Source of the DNA: an uncultured Nitrososphaerales archaeon
GTDB lineage: Archaea; Thermoproteota; Nitrososphaeria; Nitrososphaerales; Nitrosocaldaceae
Assembly (NCBI GenBank): GCA_938030895.1
Contig: CALHIV010000004.1
Span: forward strand, 45,235 to 109,234
Length of the DNA: 64,000 bases
Direction: 5' to 3'
The notes below the pieces were generated by a model. It was not told the DNA's origin. It made no database searches and saw nothing but the letters and a program-made list of their open reading frames with translations. This document shows positions 52,307 to 61,884 of the stretch, piece after piece (position 1 is the first letter of the stretch; the number at the start of each line of letters is the position of its first letter). Made by a program: the position numbers and the translations under genes.

Positions 52307-54471
52307 AGCACGTACTTGAACCAATACAGTTGAGGGTAGCAGAGGCTAGGGCTAGGGATGTTGGTAAGAGGAGGGCAAGGGTTAGTAGTAACGTGCTAGA
52401 GATGCTACAGGCATCTGCAGGGGATGTTGTTGAACTTGTAGGAAAGAGGAGTACTGTAGCAATAATATGGAACGATGATGATATAGATGATCATACCGTA
52501 AGGATAGATGGGCAGACTAGGAAGAATGCTGGTGTGAGCATAAACGATATGATAACTGTTAAAAGGGTTGAGGCTAGGGCAGCAAAGAGCATAACCCTTG
52601 CACCATTGAGCTTCAAGATGAGCATAGACAAGGAGTTCTCCGAGTTCGTTAAGAATAGGCTGAGATGCATACCAGTTGTAGAAGGTGACGAGGTCTCAGT
52701 GGTTATACTTGGCAGTTCTATGGACTTCAAGGTACAGAAGGTCACACCAAAGGGTATAGTAAGAGTAGAACAGTCAACTAGGCTAAATATACTCTCGAGT
52801 ACTGCTGTAGAGAAGAAGCCTAGGGTTACATATGAGGATATTGGAGGCTTGAAGGTTCAGATAGAGAGGTTGAGAGAGATAGTAGAACTACCATTGAAGC
52901 ATCCAGAGGTATTCCACCGTCTAGGCATAGAGCCTCCAAAGGGGATCCTGTTGTATGGCCCTCCAGGGTGTGGAAAGACGCTTATAGCAAAAGCGCTTGC
53001 AAATGAGGCTGAGGCAAACTTTTACTCCATAAACGGACCTGAGATAATGAACAAGTACTATGGTGAGACCGAGGCAAGGTTGAGAGAGATATTCAAGGAG
53101 GCGAAGGAGAACTCTCCAGCAATAATATTCATAGATGAGATAGATGCTATAGCACCAAAGAGGGAAGAGGTCTTTGGTGATGTTGAGAAGAGGGTTGTAG
53201 CACAGCTACTAGCCTTGATGGATGGGTTGGCAGATAGGGGTAATGTTATAGTTATGGGGGCAACGAACAGGCCAGAGAGTGTCGATCCAGCATTAAGAAG
53301 GCCAGGGAGGTTCGATAGGGAGATAGAGATAACAGTACCAAATGCTGAAGGGAGGCTAGAGATACTCCAGATACATACTAGAGGGATGCCTCTAGCAGAG
53401 AGTGTTAATCTGAAGAAGCTCTCTGCAGAACTGCATGGGTACACTGGTGCGGATATCAAGGCATTATGCAGGGAAGCAGCTATGAAGGCCTTGAGGAGAT
53501 ACCTACCGGAGATAGATCTTGAGGGCGAGACCGTCCCTCCAGACCTACTCGAGAAGATGATTGTAACGAATAAGGACTTCCATGATGCTATGAAGGAGAT
53601 AGTGCCTACAGCACTGAGAGAGTTCTATGTAGAGGGGCAGAGGGTAACATGGGATGATGTTGGTGGCTTGAATGATGCAAGGAGGATACTCCATGATAAT
53701 ATAGTCAAGGCACTGAATGAGCCTGAGAGGTTCGAGGAGATGGGTATAACCCCTCCTAGAGGTGCACTACTCTATGGCCCTTCAGGGTGTGGCAAGACAT
53801 TGCTAGCATTAGCACTAGCAAATAAGAGTGGTGCAAACTCGATAAAGGTCAAGGGCCCAGAGGTACTTAGCAAGTGGGTTGGTGAGAGTGAGAAGGCTAT
53901 AAGGGATATATACAAGAAGGCTAGAGCATCGTCCCCATGCATTGTAATCTTCGATGAACTCGATGCAATAGCAAGACCTAGGGCAGGGTCTGAAGTATCT
54001 GAGGTCAATGATAGAGTACTTAGTCAGTTGCTCACTGAGATGGATAACCTTGTAGATGGTGTAATAACCATAGGTATAACCAATAGACCAGATCTAATAG
54101 ATCCCTCACTGCTCAGACCTGGAAGGCTAGATATTATAGTGTATGTGCAGCCTCCAAACAGGGATGATAGGCTTGAGATACTCCAGATACTAACTAGGAG
54201 GATGCCCATACAGCGTGATAAGATAAATCTTGAGGAGATAGCAAGCATAACAGATGGCTACACTGGTGCAGATCTGAACGCTCTCTGCAGGGAAGCAGCA
54301 ATAAATGCTATGAGGAATGGGAGGAAGAGTGTATACAGGGAGGATTTTGATTATGCATTGAAGCGTGTAAGGCCCTCAATAACCCCTCAGATAGAGAGTT
54401 GGTACAACAGCATAAACAAGAATCTGACCTATGCCATGCCAAAACCAATAGATAAGGTATTCTATGGGTAA
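52303..54471 (+). CDS. cdc48: AAA+ ATPase Cdc48/VCP (VAT-type)
   Basis: 722 residues: an N-terminal substrate-recognition domain (about 1-185) and two AAA modules. Module D1: GPPGCGKT near 221 and IIFIDEIDA near 275; module D2: GPSGCGKT near 493 and IVIFDELDA near 547, with the second-region sensors ([19 protein letters not shown] and [18 protein letters not shown]). It unfolds proteins and feeds the proteasome. Length is near 740 for archaeal VAT, and the C-terminus is [19 protein letters not shown] wHTH-like gene follows 11 bases later. Confidence 0.95.
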   Translation: MKHVLEPIQLRVAEARARDVGKRRARVSSNVLEMLQASAGDVVELVGKRSTVAIIWNDDDIDDHTVRIDGQTRKNAGVSINDMITVKRVEARAAKSITLAPLSFKMSIDKEFSEFVKNRLRCIPVVEGDEVSVVILGSSMDFKVQKVTPKGIVRVEQSTRLNILSSTAVEKKPRVTYEDIGGLKVQIERLREIVELPLKHPEVFHRLGIEPPKGILLYGPPGCGKTLIAKALANEAEANFYSINGPEIMNKYYGETEARLREIFKEAKENSPAIIFIDEIDAIAPKREEVFGDVEKRVVAQLLALMDGLADRGNVIVMGATNRPESVDPALRRPGRFDREIEITVPNAEGRLEILQIHTRGMPLAESVNLKKLSAELHGYTGADIKALCREAAMKALRRYLPEIDLEGETVPPDLLEKMIVTNKDFHDAMKEIVPTALREFYVEGQRVTWDDVGGLNDARRILHDNIVKALNEPERFEEMGITPPRGALLYGPSGCGKTLLALALANKSGANSIKVKGPEVLSKWVGESEKAIRDIYKKARASSPCIVIFDELDAIARPRAGSEVSEVNDRVLSQLLTEMDNLVDGVITIGITNRPDLIDPSLLRPGRLDIIVYVQPPNRDDRLEILQILTRRMPIQRDKINLEEIASITDGYTGADLNALCREAAINAMRNGRKSVYREDFDYALKRVRPSITPQIESWYNSINKNLTYAMPKPIDKVFYG

Positions 54472-54482
54472 GTGATGATAGG

Positions 54483-54800
54483 ATGGCTATCCCATTGAGG
54501 AATATAATATATGAGAAGATAAAGGGTGCAAAGAGCATAACAGATATGGAACTAATAAACATGCTAAGCAAGGAAGGGTTTGACTTTACAAAGGCTGAAC
54601 TCAACAAGATACTGCTGGATCTTGAGATATTTGGACTTGTAAGGGTTGGGTGGATAAGCAAGGATAAGAGGAGGATAGAGGTCAGGGAGATGGAAGAGAG
54701 TGATAGGGAGGGGGAGAGTGAGAGGGAGAGGGAGAGAGAAATGGGAGTAATGGAAGAGACGATAGGCGAGGATGTAGAATCGATTACGGAGAGGGATTAG
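54483..54800 (+). CDS. Winged-helix-like protein with low-complexity Glu/Arg tail
   Basis: 105 residues. Residues 1-60 are a small helix-turn-helix-like module (AIPLRNIIYEKIKGAKSITDMELINMLSKEGFDFTKAELNKILLDLEIFGLVRV). From about 68 the tail is Glu/Arg-rich (ESDREGESERERERE), coded by a GAGAG-type repeat (about 54697-54744). Follows cdc48 by 11 bases. Domain call is from spacing only; binding target unknown. Confidence 0.55.
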   Translation: MAIPLRNIIYEKIKGAKSITDMELINMLSKEGFDFTKAELNKILLDLEIFGLVRVGWISKDKRRIEVREMEESDREGESEREREREMGVMEETIGEDVESITERD

Positions 54801-54820
54801 CGAGGTATAAAATGTGTATA

Positions 54821-55732
54821 TTATGAGAGAGATGCTATGATAGGTAGTGGATAATAGTAGATGGAGTCAAGCATCAATGCTATGAATACTATTGCAAGAT
54901 ACGGGCTCGAGAGCTTGTATGTACGCCATGCAACCTCCTTGTTAGTATTCCTGACAAGTCTAAGGTTGTAGTGTAGGAGCATCATACCAGCAACTACTGA
55001 CGCTATAAGGTACACCAACCCCAAGCCTAGAAATGCTATTACAATAGAGTATGGTACGAGCACTATGGTGTTAACAAGTATATACAGTGCTGCCCTCTTA
55101 TCTCCTACAAGTACAGGGAGCATAGGTACTCTAGCATTTGCATACTCCTCCCTTCCAACGATGGAGAGGCACCAGAAGTGTGTTGGCGTCCATAAAAAGA
55201 CTATGAGTCCAACTAGGAAACCCAATGGATCGAGACTGCCAGTTGCGGTTACCCAACCAGCGTATGATGCACAACTGCCAGCAAAGCCTCCTATCACTAT
55301 GTTTGATATATGCCTCCTCTTTAACCATACAGTGTATATTAATACATAGAAGAGTATGCCTAGGGCAATGAAGAATGCTGCCGTTATATTAAGTGTGAAT
55401 AATGCTATAACAACCGATGCTATGCTCATACTTAGACCATAGATTAGAGCATTGCTAGCCTTCATTATGCCAGAGGGTATAGGTCTCTTGCTAGTCCTAT
55501 TCATAAGTACATCTATATCCTTATCATAGTAATGGTTTAGTGCGCTTGAGCCCATCGATGCCATACTCCCAGTCAAGAGTAGAAATGCTACATCCCATGG
55601 ATCTACATCCCCCTTACTTGCTGCTAGAAGGGATGTTATGGCTACAAGATTCAGTACAGCAACTATCCTCAACTTTGATATTGTAAGATAGCCTTTCAAC
55701 CCCAACTTGTATAGCATTGGATACTCTAGCAT
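54821..55732 (-). CDS. ctaB: Protoheme IX farnesyltransferase (heme O synthase)
   Basis: 303 residues with about eight or nine membrane helices. The aspartate-rich prenyl motif NHYYDKDIDVLMNRTSKRPIPSG is near 62-84, and WVTATGSLDPLGFLVG with FLWTPTHFWCLSI near 170-190 completes the family pattern. It makes heme O, the step before heme A, for terminal oxidases of the copper-heme type. No ctaA is visible here. Gene is convergent with the previous one. Confidence 0.93.
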   Translation of the reverse strand: MLEYPMLYKLGLKGYLTISKLRIVAVLNLVAITSLLAASKGDVDPWDVAFLLLTGSMASMGSSALNHYYDKDIDVLMNRTSKRPIPSGIMKASNALIYGLSMSIASVVIALFTLNITAAFFIALGILFYVLIYTVWLKRRHISNIVIGGFAGSCASYAGWVTATGSLDPLGFLVGLIVFLWTPTHFWCLSIVGREEYANARVPMLPVLVGDKRAALYILVNTIVLVPYSIVIAFLGLGLVYLIASVVAGMMLLHYNLRLVRNTNKEVAWRTYKLSSPYLAIVFIALMLDSIYYYPLPIIASLS

Positions 55733-55831
55733 TTAATCGTTAAGTGTATTACATACATGAGACCCATTCTTATGATAATCCTTCTACACGATACTGTAAA
55801 GATTTTTTATTCAGATTAGGCTATGTAAAGT

Positions 55832-56830
55832 ATGCCAAAGAGTTACTCCCTTGAGGAGGTCAAGCAGAGGATAATAGATGTGTTGAGGCAATCAGACTCT
55901 GGACTCTCTGGTATAGAGATAGCAGAGAGGACTGGTATAAACAGGGTTACGATAACCAAGTATCTTAACATACTCGAGGCGATGGGTATAATAAAGAGGA
56001 AGAGTGTAGGCCCTGTTAACATATGGTATATACAGCATGGTATAGATATCAGTAGCAAAGACCTCCTCGAGTTACAGCAGATATATATGGATGCCCTCTT
56101 TGCATATGAGGAGGATAGGGCAAGAACCATACTGCTTAATGCGATATACTCTAACATAGATCCTATACTACTTATGAGCGATGTTGTTATACCAACAGTC
56201 AACACAGCCAAGGAGTTGTATATAAGAGGAAGAATGAATACTATGGATGTGACACACCTTACCAATCTTGCGATTGAATCTCTAGATCTTATAAAGTTCA
56301 ACTCTGCTAGAGTGGAGGTGAAGAAGGATGCTTACGCTGTATTTATAAGCATGTATGAGAGGGGTAGAGAGGTTACGGATATGAAGGCGGCATCTGTAGC
56401 ATTCTACATAAGGGGTTGGAGTACATTCCTATTAGGTAATATCGCATCAGAGGCTGGACTCTTCCTCGACATAGATCTAGTTAGGTTCATCAACAAGATA
56501 TGGAGGGATAAGGGGAGAGGTATGTCTATTCTTTATGTATCTGCAACAAAAGATGAACTGCCTAGATTGAATGAGTTAGTAAGATCTGTAAAGGAGAATC
56601 TTGAGAGAAGTATACTAGTTATGGTTGGTGGGGGTAGAGTACTTGAGGATAGGGATAGGGATAGGGATAAGGGTAAGGATAGGGGTGATGGTGAAGGCAA
56701 GGGTATAGGTGAGGGTTTAAGTGTAAGCGCAAGCGATACATTTCCATATCCATACATAGATTACTATACAACTGATATAGTTAAGGCTATAGAATGGGCT
56801 GAGAAGATGTATAGGAGTTTAAAGTTCTAA
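55832..56830 (+). CDS. Helix-turn-helix regulator with B12-domain-like C-terminal half
   Basis: 332 residues. Residues 1-70 form a winged helix (SGIEIAERTGINRVTITKYLNILEAMGIIKR). Residues about 100-180 look like the four-helix B12-binding cap, and about 180-260 like the Rossmann half (YIRGWSTFLLGNIASEAGLFLDI... SATKDELPRLNELVRSV...ILVMVGGG), the layout of LitR/CarH photo-sensors, but the B12 His appears replaced (ERGREVTDM). The C-terminal linker near 268-290 is Asp/Arg/Lys/Gly-rich (EDRDRDRDKGKDRGDGEGKG), from a repeat. ATG 55832 follows AGATTTTTTATTC (55800-55812) by about 26 bases. Confidence 0.65.
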   Translation: MPKSYSLEEVKQRIIDVLRQSDSGLSGIEIAERTGINRVTITKYLNILEAMGIIKRKSVGPVNIWYIQHGIDISSKDLLELQQIYMDALFAYEEDRARTILLNAIYSNIDPILLMSDVVIPTVNTAKELYIRGRMNTMDVTHLTNLAIESLDLIKFNSARVEVKKDAYAVFISMYERGREVTDMKAASVAFYIRGWSTFLLGNIASEAGLFLDIDLVRFINKIWRDKGRGMSILYVSATKDELPRLNELVRSVKENLERSILVMVGGGRVLEDRDRDRDKGKDRGDGEGKGIGEGLSVSASDTFPYPYIDYYTTDIVKAIEWAEKMYRSLKF

Positions 56831-56883
56831 ATAACTAGTAATAATGCAATAATATTTAAAAAGAGACTTTGCCATATAAGTTT

Positions 56884-57375
56884 ATGCCATATGAACATGG
56901 TAGCGATGGAGTATTTGATAGATTCATCAAGCGGTATAGACAAGTTATCCTCTTCAACAAGAACCTGCTAATATCTGGTACTGGAGGTTTCTTTGCTAGT
57001 GCATACATCTCGCAGGTACATCTTGAGCATTATGCAGATAAGCTTACAAACTCTATACTTGCTCTAGTGATGGAGTATGCAGTTTACATCCCGCTATTTA
57101 CACTGTTATTCTACATAGATAATAGGGGAAGGTATACAGATCCCCTAACTGGTAAGAGGAACTTAAATGTGATAAAGGATGATGCGAAGAGACTCTTTGC
57201 AACATTCTCTATCGCAGAGATCATATTCTCTATAACCAGATTTGCAAGCCAGTACCAGTTACTGCAAGTAGGGGTAGAAGCATATCAAGCATCTATGATA
57301 GGCTCTACTATAGCTTGGGTAGTATTCTTCATAGCTATAAACCTTATGGCAAAACTGGTAAGGTTGTTCAGATGA
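56884..57375 (+). CDS. Four-helix membrane protein, intact paralogue of 23751-24214
   Basis: 163 residues from ATG 56884; TTG 56869 adds five residues. The box AATATTTAAAAAG (56850-56862) is about 28 bases upstream. Helices near 30 (LLISGTGGFFASAYISQV), 62 (LALVMEYAVYIPLFTLLFY), 115 (FATFSIAEIIFSITRFAS) and 140 (SMIGSTIAWVVFFIAINLM) are visible. The copy at 23751 aligns along the whole length but is frameshifted. Unknown function; the AOA-specific family may be a small transporter or scaffold. Confidence 0.65.
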   Translation: MPYEHGSDGVFDRFIKRYRQVILFNKNLLISGTGGFFASAYISQVHLEHYADKLTNSILALVMEYAVYIPLFTLLFYIDNRGRYTDPLTGKRNLNVIKDDAKRLFATFSIAEIIFSITRFASQYQLLQVGVEAYQASMIGSTIAWVVFFIAINLMAKLVRLFR

Positions 57376-57421
57376 GATAGATAGAATTATAGTTTTATAT
57401 GGTTAGTAATCCTTTACAGAC

Positions 57422-59194
57422 TCATGTATCCTCATTCTCCTTAACCAATATATCGATCAGGCTCTTCTCTATCTTCCTGTTAACTACTATGAATGTATCC
57501 AGCAAGAGGTATACGAATACAGTAACTGCTATTATCGATGCTGGTAGTACTATATCCATGCTACCAAATGCTAGAGAGGGTATTATGAACGATGTTAGTA
57601 TAAGCACCACTATGTTAAGGACTATGTTCCTTACCACTCTATGCAAGTGATCCATCCTACGTGTCACAACGGGATATCTTACTATCCTCCTCTGTATAGA
57701 TTCGAATATGGCATCTATCATCTCTCCTGCTCTACCGAATATGTTGAGTAGAGGATAAACTACCGCCCCAGCCATGAATACAACCTTGAATATATTGTAA
57801 GGTAGGATCCTAAGGGAGGAGAATGTGTTATATAATAGTGTTATGAGGCCATCGCTGAATAGTATTATCGTTATCATTGCTACTATTATCGCTATATTTA
57901 TCAACAGTCTTGTAAATATCCTTCCTATTCCCAACGCACTATCTCCCTGCTGTATATTTCTGAGTACTCCTCTTGTAACCCTTGCAGGAGCCTCCAACAT
58001 GTTGAGTAATCTTACAGGTATGATGCTGCTCGGATCGGCTATGGTTGGTAAGATCTTTGTAAACAATGGTATAACGAATATGCTTGCTAGGGAGATGAGC
58101 ATCGTTATAGGCATTATAGCCTCTCTAGTTGCATTGAGATCTACGCCTTGCTTTGCCATCACAAACGAGAGCTCGCCTCTAGGCATCATCATTATCCCAA
58201 CTGTGGATGCGCTATCCCTACCATAACCAACTATACTCGTTGCTATGAAGTTACCTATGAACTTGCTCAATATAGCAATAACCATTATAGGTAGAGAGAT
58301 GATCAGATTATCCAATACAGCACTTATACTTATAAGCATCCCTATGGATATGAAGAATATAGTCCCAAATAGATCTCTTAACGGTACAACCTTCTCAGTT
58401 ATCACACCTGCTCTAGGCGATGATGCTATCATCATACCCATGAGGAATGCGCCTATGGCCATGCTTAAGCCTAGATAGTTTGCTAACAGTGCTAGGCCGA
58501 AGCCCATCACTATGGCAAGGAGTAGTGGAGCTTCATCCAGATCTAATCTCGATACATGCTCTATAAGCCTAGGTACTACCTTCAGCCCTATAACAAGCGT
58601 TATGATAAAGAATGTTAGACTCTGCCCAATTATGAGACCTATACTGAATAGATCTGCTGTACCACTCTTCACTATGCCTGGGAGTATAACAAGCAGTATT
58701 ATGGAGAAAATATCCTCAACTATGCTTACCACTATTATGAACTCCCCTTCCCTTGTATGGAGTATACCAGCGTCCTTGAGTAGTTTGAGCACTATGGCAG
58801 TGCTGGTTATGCTTATTATCCCTGCAAGATACAGTGCCTCTATACTGCTGAACCCTATGGCAAGGACGACCATGAAGCCTAGGAAGAATGCTACCCCTAT
58901 CTCAACAACGGCGCCTATTAATGCTACACCACCTACCCTCCTAAACCTGTTTATATTCAACTCTAGGCCAACTACAAATACGAGTAGTATAACACCAATA
59001 TCTGCTAGTATGTTAACTATCTGCACATCAGTTACAACTCTGAAACCATATGGTCCTATGGCCATGCCGACCAGTATGAAACCTATAACAGATGGTAGTC
59101 TAGCCTTCCTTGCAAGTAGGCTACCAACTATGGCAGAGCCTAGTAATATTGTAAGTAAGAGCATGAACTCCGCTGATGATATAATGTTGGCCAT
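57422..59194 (-). CDS. CPA2-family cation/proton antiporter (KefB-like)
   Basis: 590 residues from ATG 59194 (TTG 59209 lies too near the box GGATATAAAAG at 59214-59224). About 12 helices in the first 380 residues, with the CPA2 pattern LLLVFVVGLELN near 77, VLKLLKDAGILHTREGEF near 140 and GAFLMGMMIASSPRAG near 250; then RGELSFVMAKQGVDLNATR near 352. The C-terminal 190 residues hold more hydrophobic helices and amphipathic stretches, and end in a charged tail with NEDT. It exchanges Na+ or K+ for protons. It is divergent from the gene at 59238. Confidence 0.88.
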   Translation of the reverse strand: MANIISSAEFMLLLTILLGSAIVGSLLARKARLPSVIGFILVGMAIGPYGFRVVTDVQIVNILADIGVILLVFVVGLELNINRFRRVGGVALIGAVVEIGVAFFLGFMVVLAIGFSSIEALYLAGIISITSTAIVLKLLKDAGILHTREGEFIIVVSIVEDIFSIILLVILPGIVKSGTADLFSIGLIIGQSLTFFIITLVIGLKVVPRLIEHVSRLDLDEAPLLLAIVMGFGLALLANYLGLSMAIGAFLMGMMIASSPRAGVITEKVVPLRDLFGTIFFISIGMLISISAVLDNLIISLPIMVIAILSKFIGNFIATSIVGYGRDSASTVGIMMMPRGELSFVMAKQGVDLNATREAIMPITMLISLASIFVIPLFTKILPTIADPSSIIPVRLLNMLEAPARVTRGVLRNIQQGDSALGIGRIFTRLLINIAIIVAMITIILFSDGLITLLYNTFSSLRILPYNIFKVVFMAGAVVYPLLNIFGRAGEMIDAIFESIQRRIVRYPVVTRRMDHLHRVVRNIVLNIVVLILTSFIIPSLAFGSMDIVLPASIIAVTVFVYLLLDTFIVVNRKIEKSLIDILVKENEDT

Positions 59195-59237
59195 ATTCTT
59201 AATAAGCAAGAGAGGATATAAAAGTTAGGTAATTGGG

Positions 59238-60047
59238 ATGAATAGGTTTAAACATCTATATATTTACATGTTATCCAGGAAGGTTGATTACAATTCAATA
59301 CTCACTTACCTTAGTGGTACGATAAATTGTAATATAGAGAGGAGGGGTGCTGATGTATTATATAAGCACTATCTGGGCGATGTTGTAAAGATGTATGCTA
59401 AATGCAGAGTTAACGATGTATTCAGAGATTTACTCAGAGAAGATGCTTACTCCAATTCATCGATTGAAGATGATATAGAGGAAGGGTATGAACAGTCTAT
59501 GCCTAGCGAGCATCTTCAATCTAAACCCAATACAGTATACGATGGATTCTGTCTACAGAGCATCTACTCTAACATGATCTGTGGAGAGGAGAGTTCTCTA
59601 GATCATGTGCATATAATCATAACAGATATGTTGATAGCAACATATAATGAAGAGGATATGAGATACCATCTTAACACTGTAGTCTTGGGATATCCCAGCA
59701 TAGTGAGTACTACTGGGATAGTTGAGGCGCCAGCGAAGCCAAAAGAGTTCTACACACTATACTACTATTACTTATCACAAGGAGTTACTGTCAGCATAGA
59801 TGAACTCAAGAGCATATTTAAGGATGTGATACTTGAGCATGATGATCCAAGGCTCACAGATATAGTAAAGGGGTACGTAATGCAAGCAGTATTCTATAGC
59901 ATACTGAAGGATGTGCCATTCTGCGATGAGAAGAGATGCATACTATATAATGCTCATTGGCAAGATGAGGTGATAGAGGCACATATAAGATATGGGGGAT
60001 TATGCCAAAGGCATAGAGAAGTGTTGGATGAGTTCAATAGATTGTAG
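59238..60047 (+). CDS. Unrecognised protein with C-terminal Cys/His cluster (DUF6775-like)
   Basis: 269 residues, no membrane segment. The C-terminal motif FCDEKRCILYNAHWQDEVIEAHIRYGGLCQRHREVL (near 229-263) has four Cys and three His that look like a zinc site. Together with ITDMLIATYNEEDMRYHLNTVVLGYPSIVSTTGIVEAP near 128-166 this resembles an archaeal family listed as DUF6775 putative metallopeptidases, though I see no HExxH. Function unknown. Divergent with the antiporter; the A/T box is shared. Confidence 0.6.
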   Translation: MNRFKHLYIYMLSRKVDYNSILTYLSGTINCNIERRGADVLYKHYLGDVVKMYAKCRVNDVFRDLLREDAYSNSSIEDDIEEGYEQSMPSEHLQSKPNTVYDGFCLQSIYSNMICGEESSLDHVHIIITDMLIATYNEEDMRYHLNTVVLGYPSIVSTTGIVEAPAKPKEFYTLYYYYLSQGVTVSIDELKSIFKDVILEHDDPRLTDIVKGYVMQAVFYSILKDVPFCDEKRCILYNAHWQDEVIEAHIRYGGLCQRHREVLDEFNRL

Positions 60048-60147
60048 TATGTTACAAATAGCAACGATCTCTCACATTAACGTGCTAGCATAAATATAGC
60101 CTATTATAACATCATACACACACTATTCTCCATTCCCTCATGTCTTC

Positions 60148-60873
60148 TCATCTTCCTCCTCTCCTATCTCTATCCTCATCATCTTCCCGCTTCTTTGTAG
60201 AGTTCTCAATACCCTCAGCCAGTCTATCCAATTCATCTAGGTTACCGAACTTAAGATATGTTAACCTCTCTAATGCCTGTATAATGCTCTTTGCTGCTCT
60301 ATACTGCGGTATCCTAGGATCATCTATCTCGCCATATAGCCCTATGCCATGTATACCATTCATCTTAGCAAAGCCCAGTATGAGACCATTGAATCCAGTT
60401 ATGAGTGATGTGCCACGTGTAGGGTACAGTCCAACCCTTGCTATACTATCTGTTAGCATAGGACTTGTAGTAGTTACAAGGACTCTAGGGTTCTTGCCTA
60501 CAGTTTCATCTACTAGAAATGCGCCCATTGTATACATGAACTGAACTGAGTACATCTTTGCAATATCTATCACATCTTGACATAGCATGTATAGATCACT
60601 GCTAGACTCTGGCTGACCTATTGAACCTCCAAACACTATTACTCTATCAACATATCTATACTCCCATATAACCTGCTCAAACTCTATGTACCCTCCCTTA
60701 TCTACAACGTATGGAGGATAGTGTGCATATACGATTCTGAACGGTTTTGTCTTGAGCCTCTTGTTTATAAAGTCTATCACTATACTCCCTACATTACCCA
60801 TATCCTGCATAGATGCTATCATTATCGGATTCTTACCCTGAAGAGCTGGCTCTAGCAGATTCTCAAAGTGCAT
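60148..60873 (-). CDS. PAC2-family protein (proteasome assembly chaperone-like)
   Basis: 241 residues. IMIASMQDMGNVGSIVIDFINKRLKT near 18-43 is the start of the PAC2 domain and RVIVFGGSIGQPESS near 77, LITGFNGLILGFAKMNGIHGIGLYGEIDDPRIP near 158-190 continue it. The family includes archaeal COG1938/COG2047 proteins that resemble eukaryotic proteasome assembly chaperones. The tail is charged and Asp/Arg-rich (KKREDDEDRDRRGGR), again simple-sequence like. Its role in proteasome assembly in AOA is inferred from family. Confidence 0.82.
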   Translation of the reverse strand: MHFENLLEPALQGKNPIMIASMQDMGNVGSIVIDFINKRLKTKPFRIVYAHYPPYVVDKGGYIEFEQVIWEYRYVDRVIVFGGSIGQPESSSDLYMLCQDVIDIAKMYSVQFMYTMGAFLVDETVGKNPRVLVTTTSPMLTDSIARVGLYPTRGTSLITGFNGLILGFAKMNGIHGIGLYGEIDDPRIPQYRAAKSIIQALERLTYLKFGNLDELDRLAEGIENSTKKREDDEDRDRRGGR

Positions 60874-60946
60874 AGCATAACTCTGTTCGTGTCAATAATA
60901 ACTCTTTCCCATATACTGCTTATCTCTCATATAGAACCACATAATA

Positions 60947-61792
60947 CTAAATTGGGTCGATATCTAACTCCATACTCATAAACTCAAGTATATTCCTCAT
61001 CCTCAAACAGTCGAGCTCCAGTAATGGAGATTCACATATTATAGTTATACTTAACCTCCTTCTCACTATCTCTAACGCTAATGGCTCGAACTGTGGCTCC
61101 CCTATGGGTCTATGAACATCAACATATCTATAGCCTTTCTTTGCAAGCCCTGTAAAGTGTGTATTTATATGTTCTAGCCCAGCATCAAGCAATCTATCTA
61201 TTATATGCGCATAATCTATCCTACCATCGTTTCTAGCAAATATATGTGCAAAATCAACATACGGTCTAACCCAACCATTCAGATCCTTATAGAGCCTCAG
61301 CACCTCATCTAGTGTCCCAAACTGATTCCTCCTCGCCATGGTCTCCGCTCCAAGCCTCACATTCCTTATACCCCTACTCTTCATCTCATCCACTATTGAC
61401 TCATAACCTGCTCTAACCATAGAATATGCCTCTTCCTTACTCCTCTTCCCGTAGAATGCAGAGTGTACTGCTACTATATCAGCATGCATAGCCTCTCCCC
61501 TCTCTACACACTCTAGTATCCTATATCTAGATCTCCTTATCACATCTCTATCCTCTGAGCATAGGTTTATGTAGTAAGGCGCATGTATAGATAACCTTAT
61601 GCCCAACTCCTCTGCTAATCTCCCAATATATCTGCTCTCCTCCATACTAAGGTATATACTATGAACGAAATCTAGTTCTAGAGCGTTGAGTCCAAGCTCG
61701 TTCAGTCTCTTCAGACCAGCCTCTAAACCATTGCTCCTACTAGAGGCTGGAAGACCTTGGGTCCCTATGTATACCCTCCTACTCATACGCAT
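60947..61792 (-). CDS. Endonuclease IV-like TIM-barrel protein (xylose isomerase-type)
   Basis: 281 residues. Strand/motif series fit AP endonuclease 2: YIGTQGLP near 8, NALELDFVHSIYLS near 35, RLSIHAPYYINLCS near 66 (metal His), VAVHSAFYGKRSKEEAY near 106, LGAETMARRNQFGTLDEVL near 147 (metal Glu), VRPYVDFAHIFARND near 176 and INTHFTG near 210 (metal His). Endonuclease IV cuts at abasic sites. A sugar-isomerase relative is possible because the DNA-binding loops cannot be judged. Confidence 0.82.
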   Translation of the reverse strand: MRMSRRVYIGTQGLPASSRSNGLEAGLKRLNELGLNALELDFVHSIYLSMEESRYIGRLAEELGIRLSIHAPYYINLCSEDRDVIRRSRYRILECVERGEAMHADIVAVHSAFYGKRSKEEAYSMVRAGYESIVDEMKSRGIRNVRLGAETMARRNQFGTLDEVLRLYKDLNGWVRPYVDFAHIFARNDGRIDYAHIIDRLLDAGLEHINTHFTGLAKKGYRYVDVHRPIGEPQFEPLALEIVRRRLSITIICESPLLELDCLRMRNILEFMSMELDIDPI

Positions 61793-61884
61793 ACACCAGC
61801 GCTCACAGCGTATCTATCATTCTACAAAGGAATGGATACTATTCAAGTTATAGACATATGCTGCTAATAAATAAGCTGGTAATA

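Noticed and set aside
58512..59228. 238-residue plus-strand frame opposite the CPA2 antiporter
   Set aside because: Product is rich in Ser, Met, Thr and Pro, with no family match; it mirrors the codons of the well-supported antiporter.
59238..60047. Classical metallopeptidase call
   Set aside because: No HExxH motif is present; only the C-terminal Cys/His cluster suggests zinc, so I left the function open.
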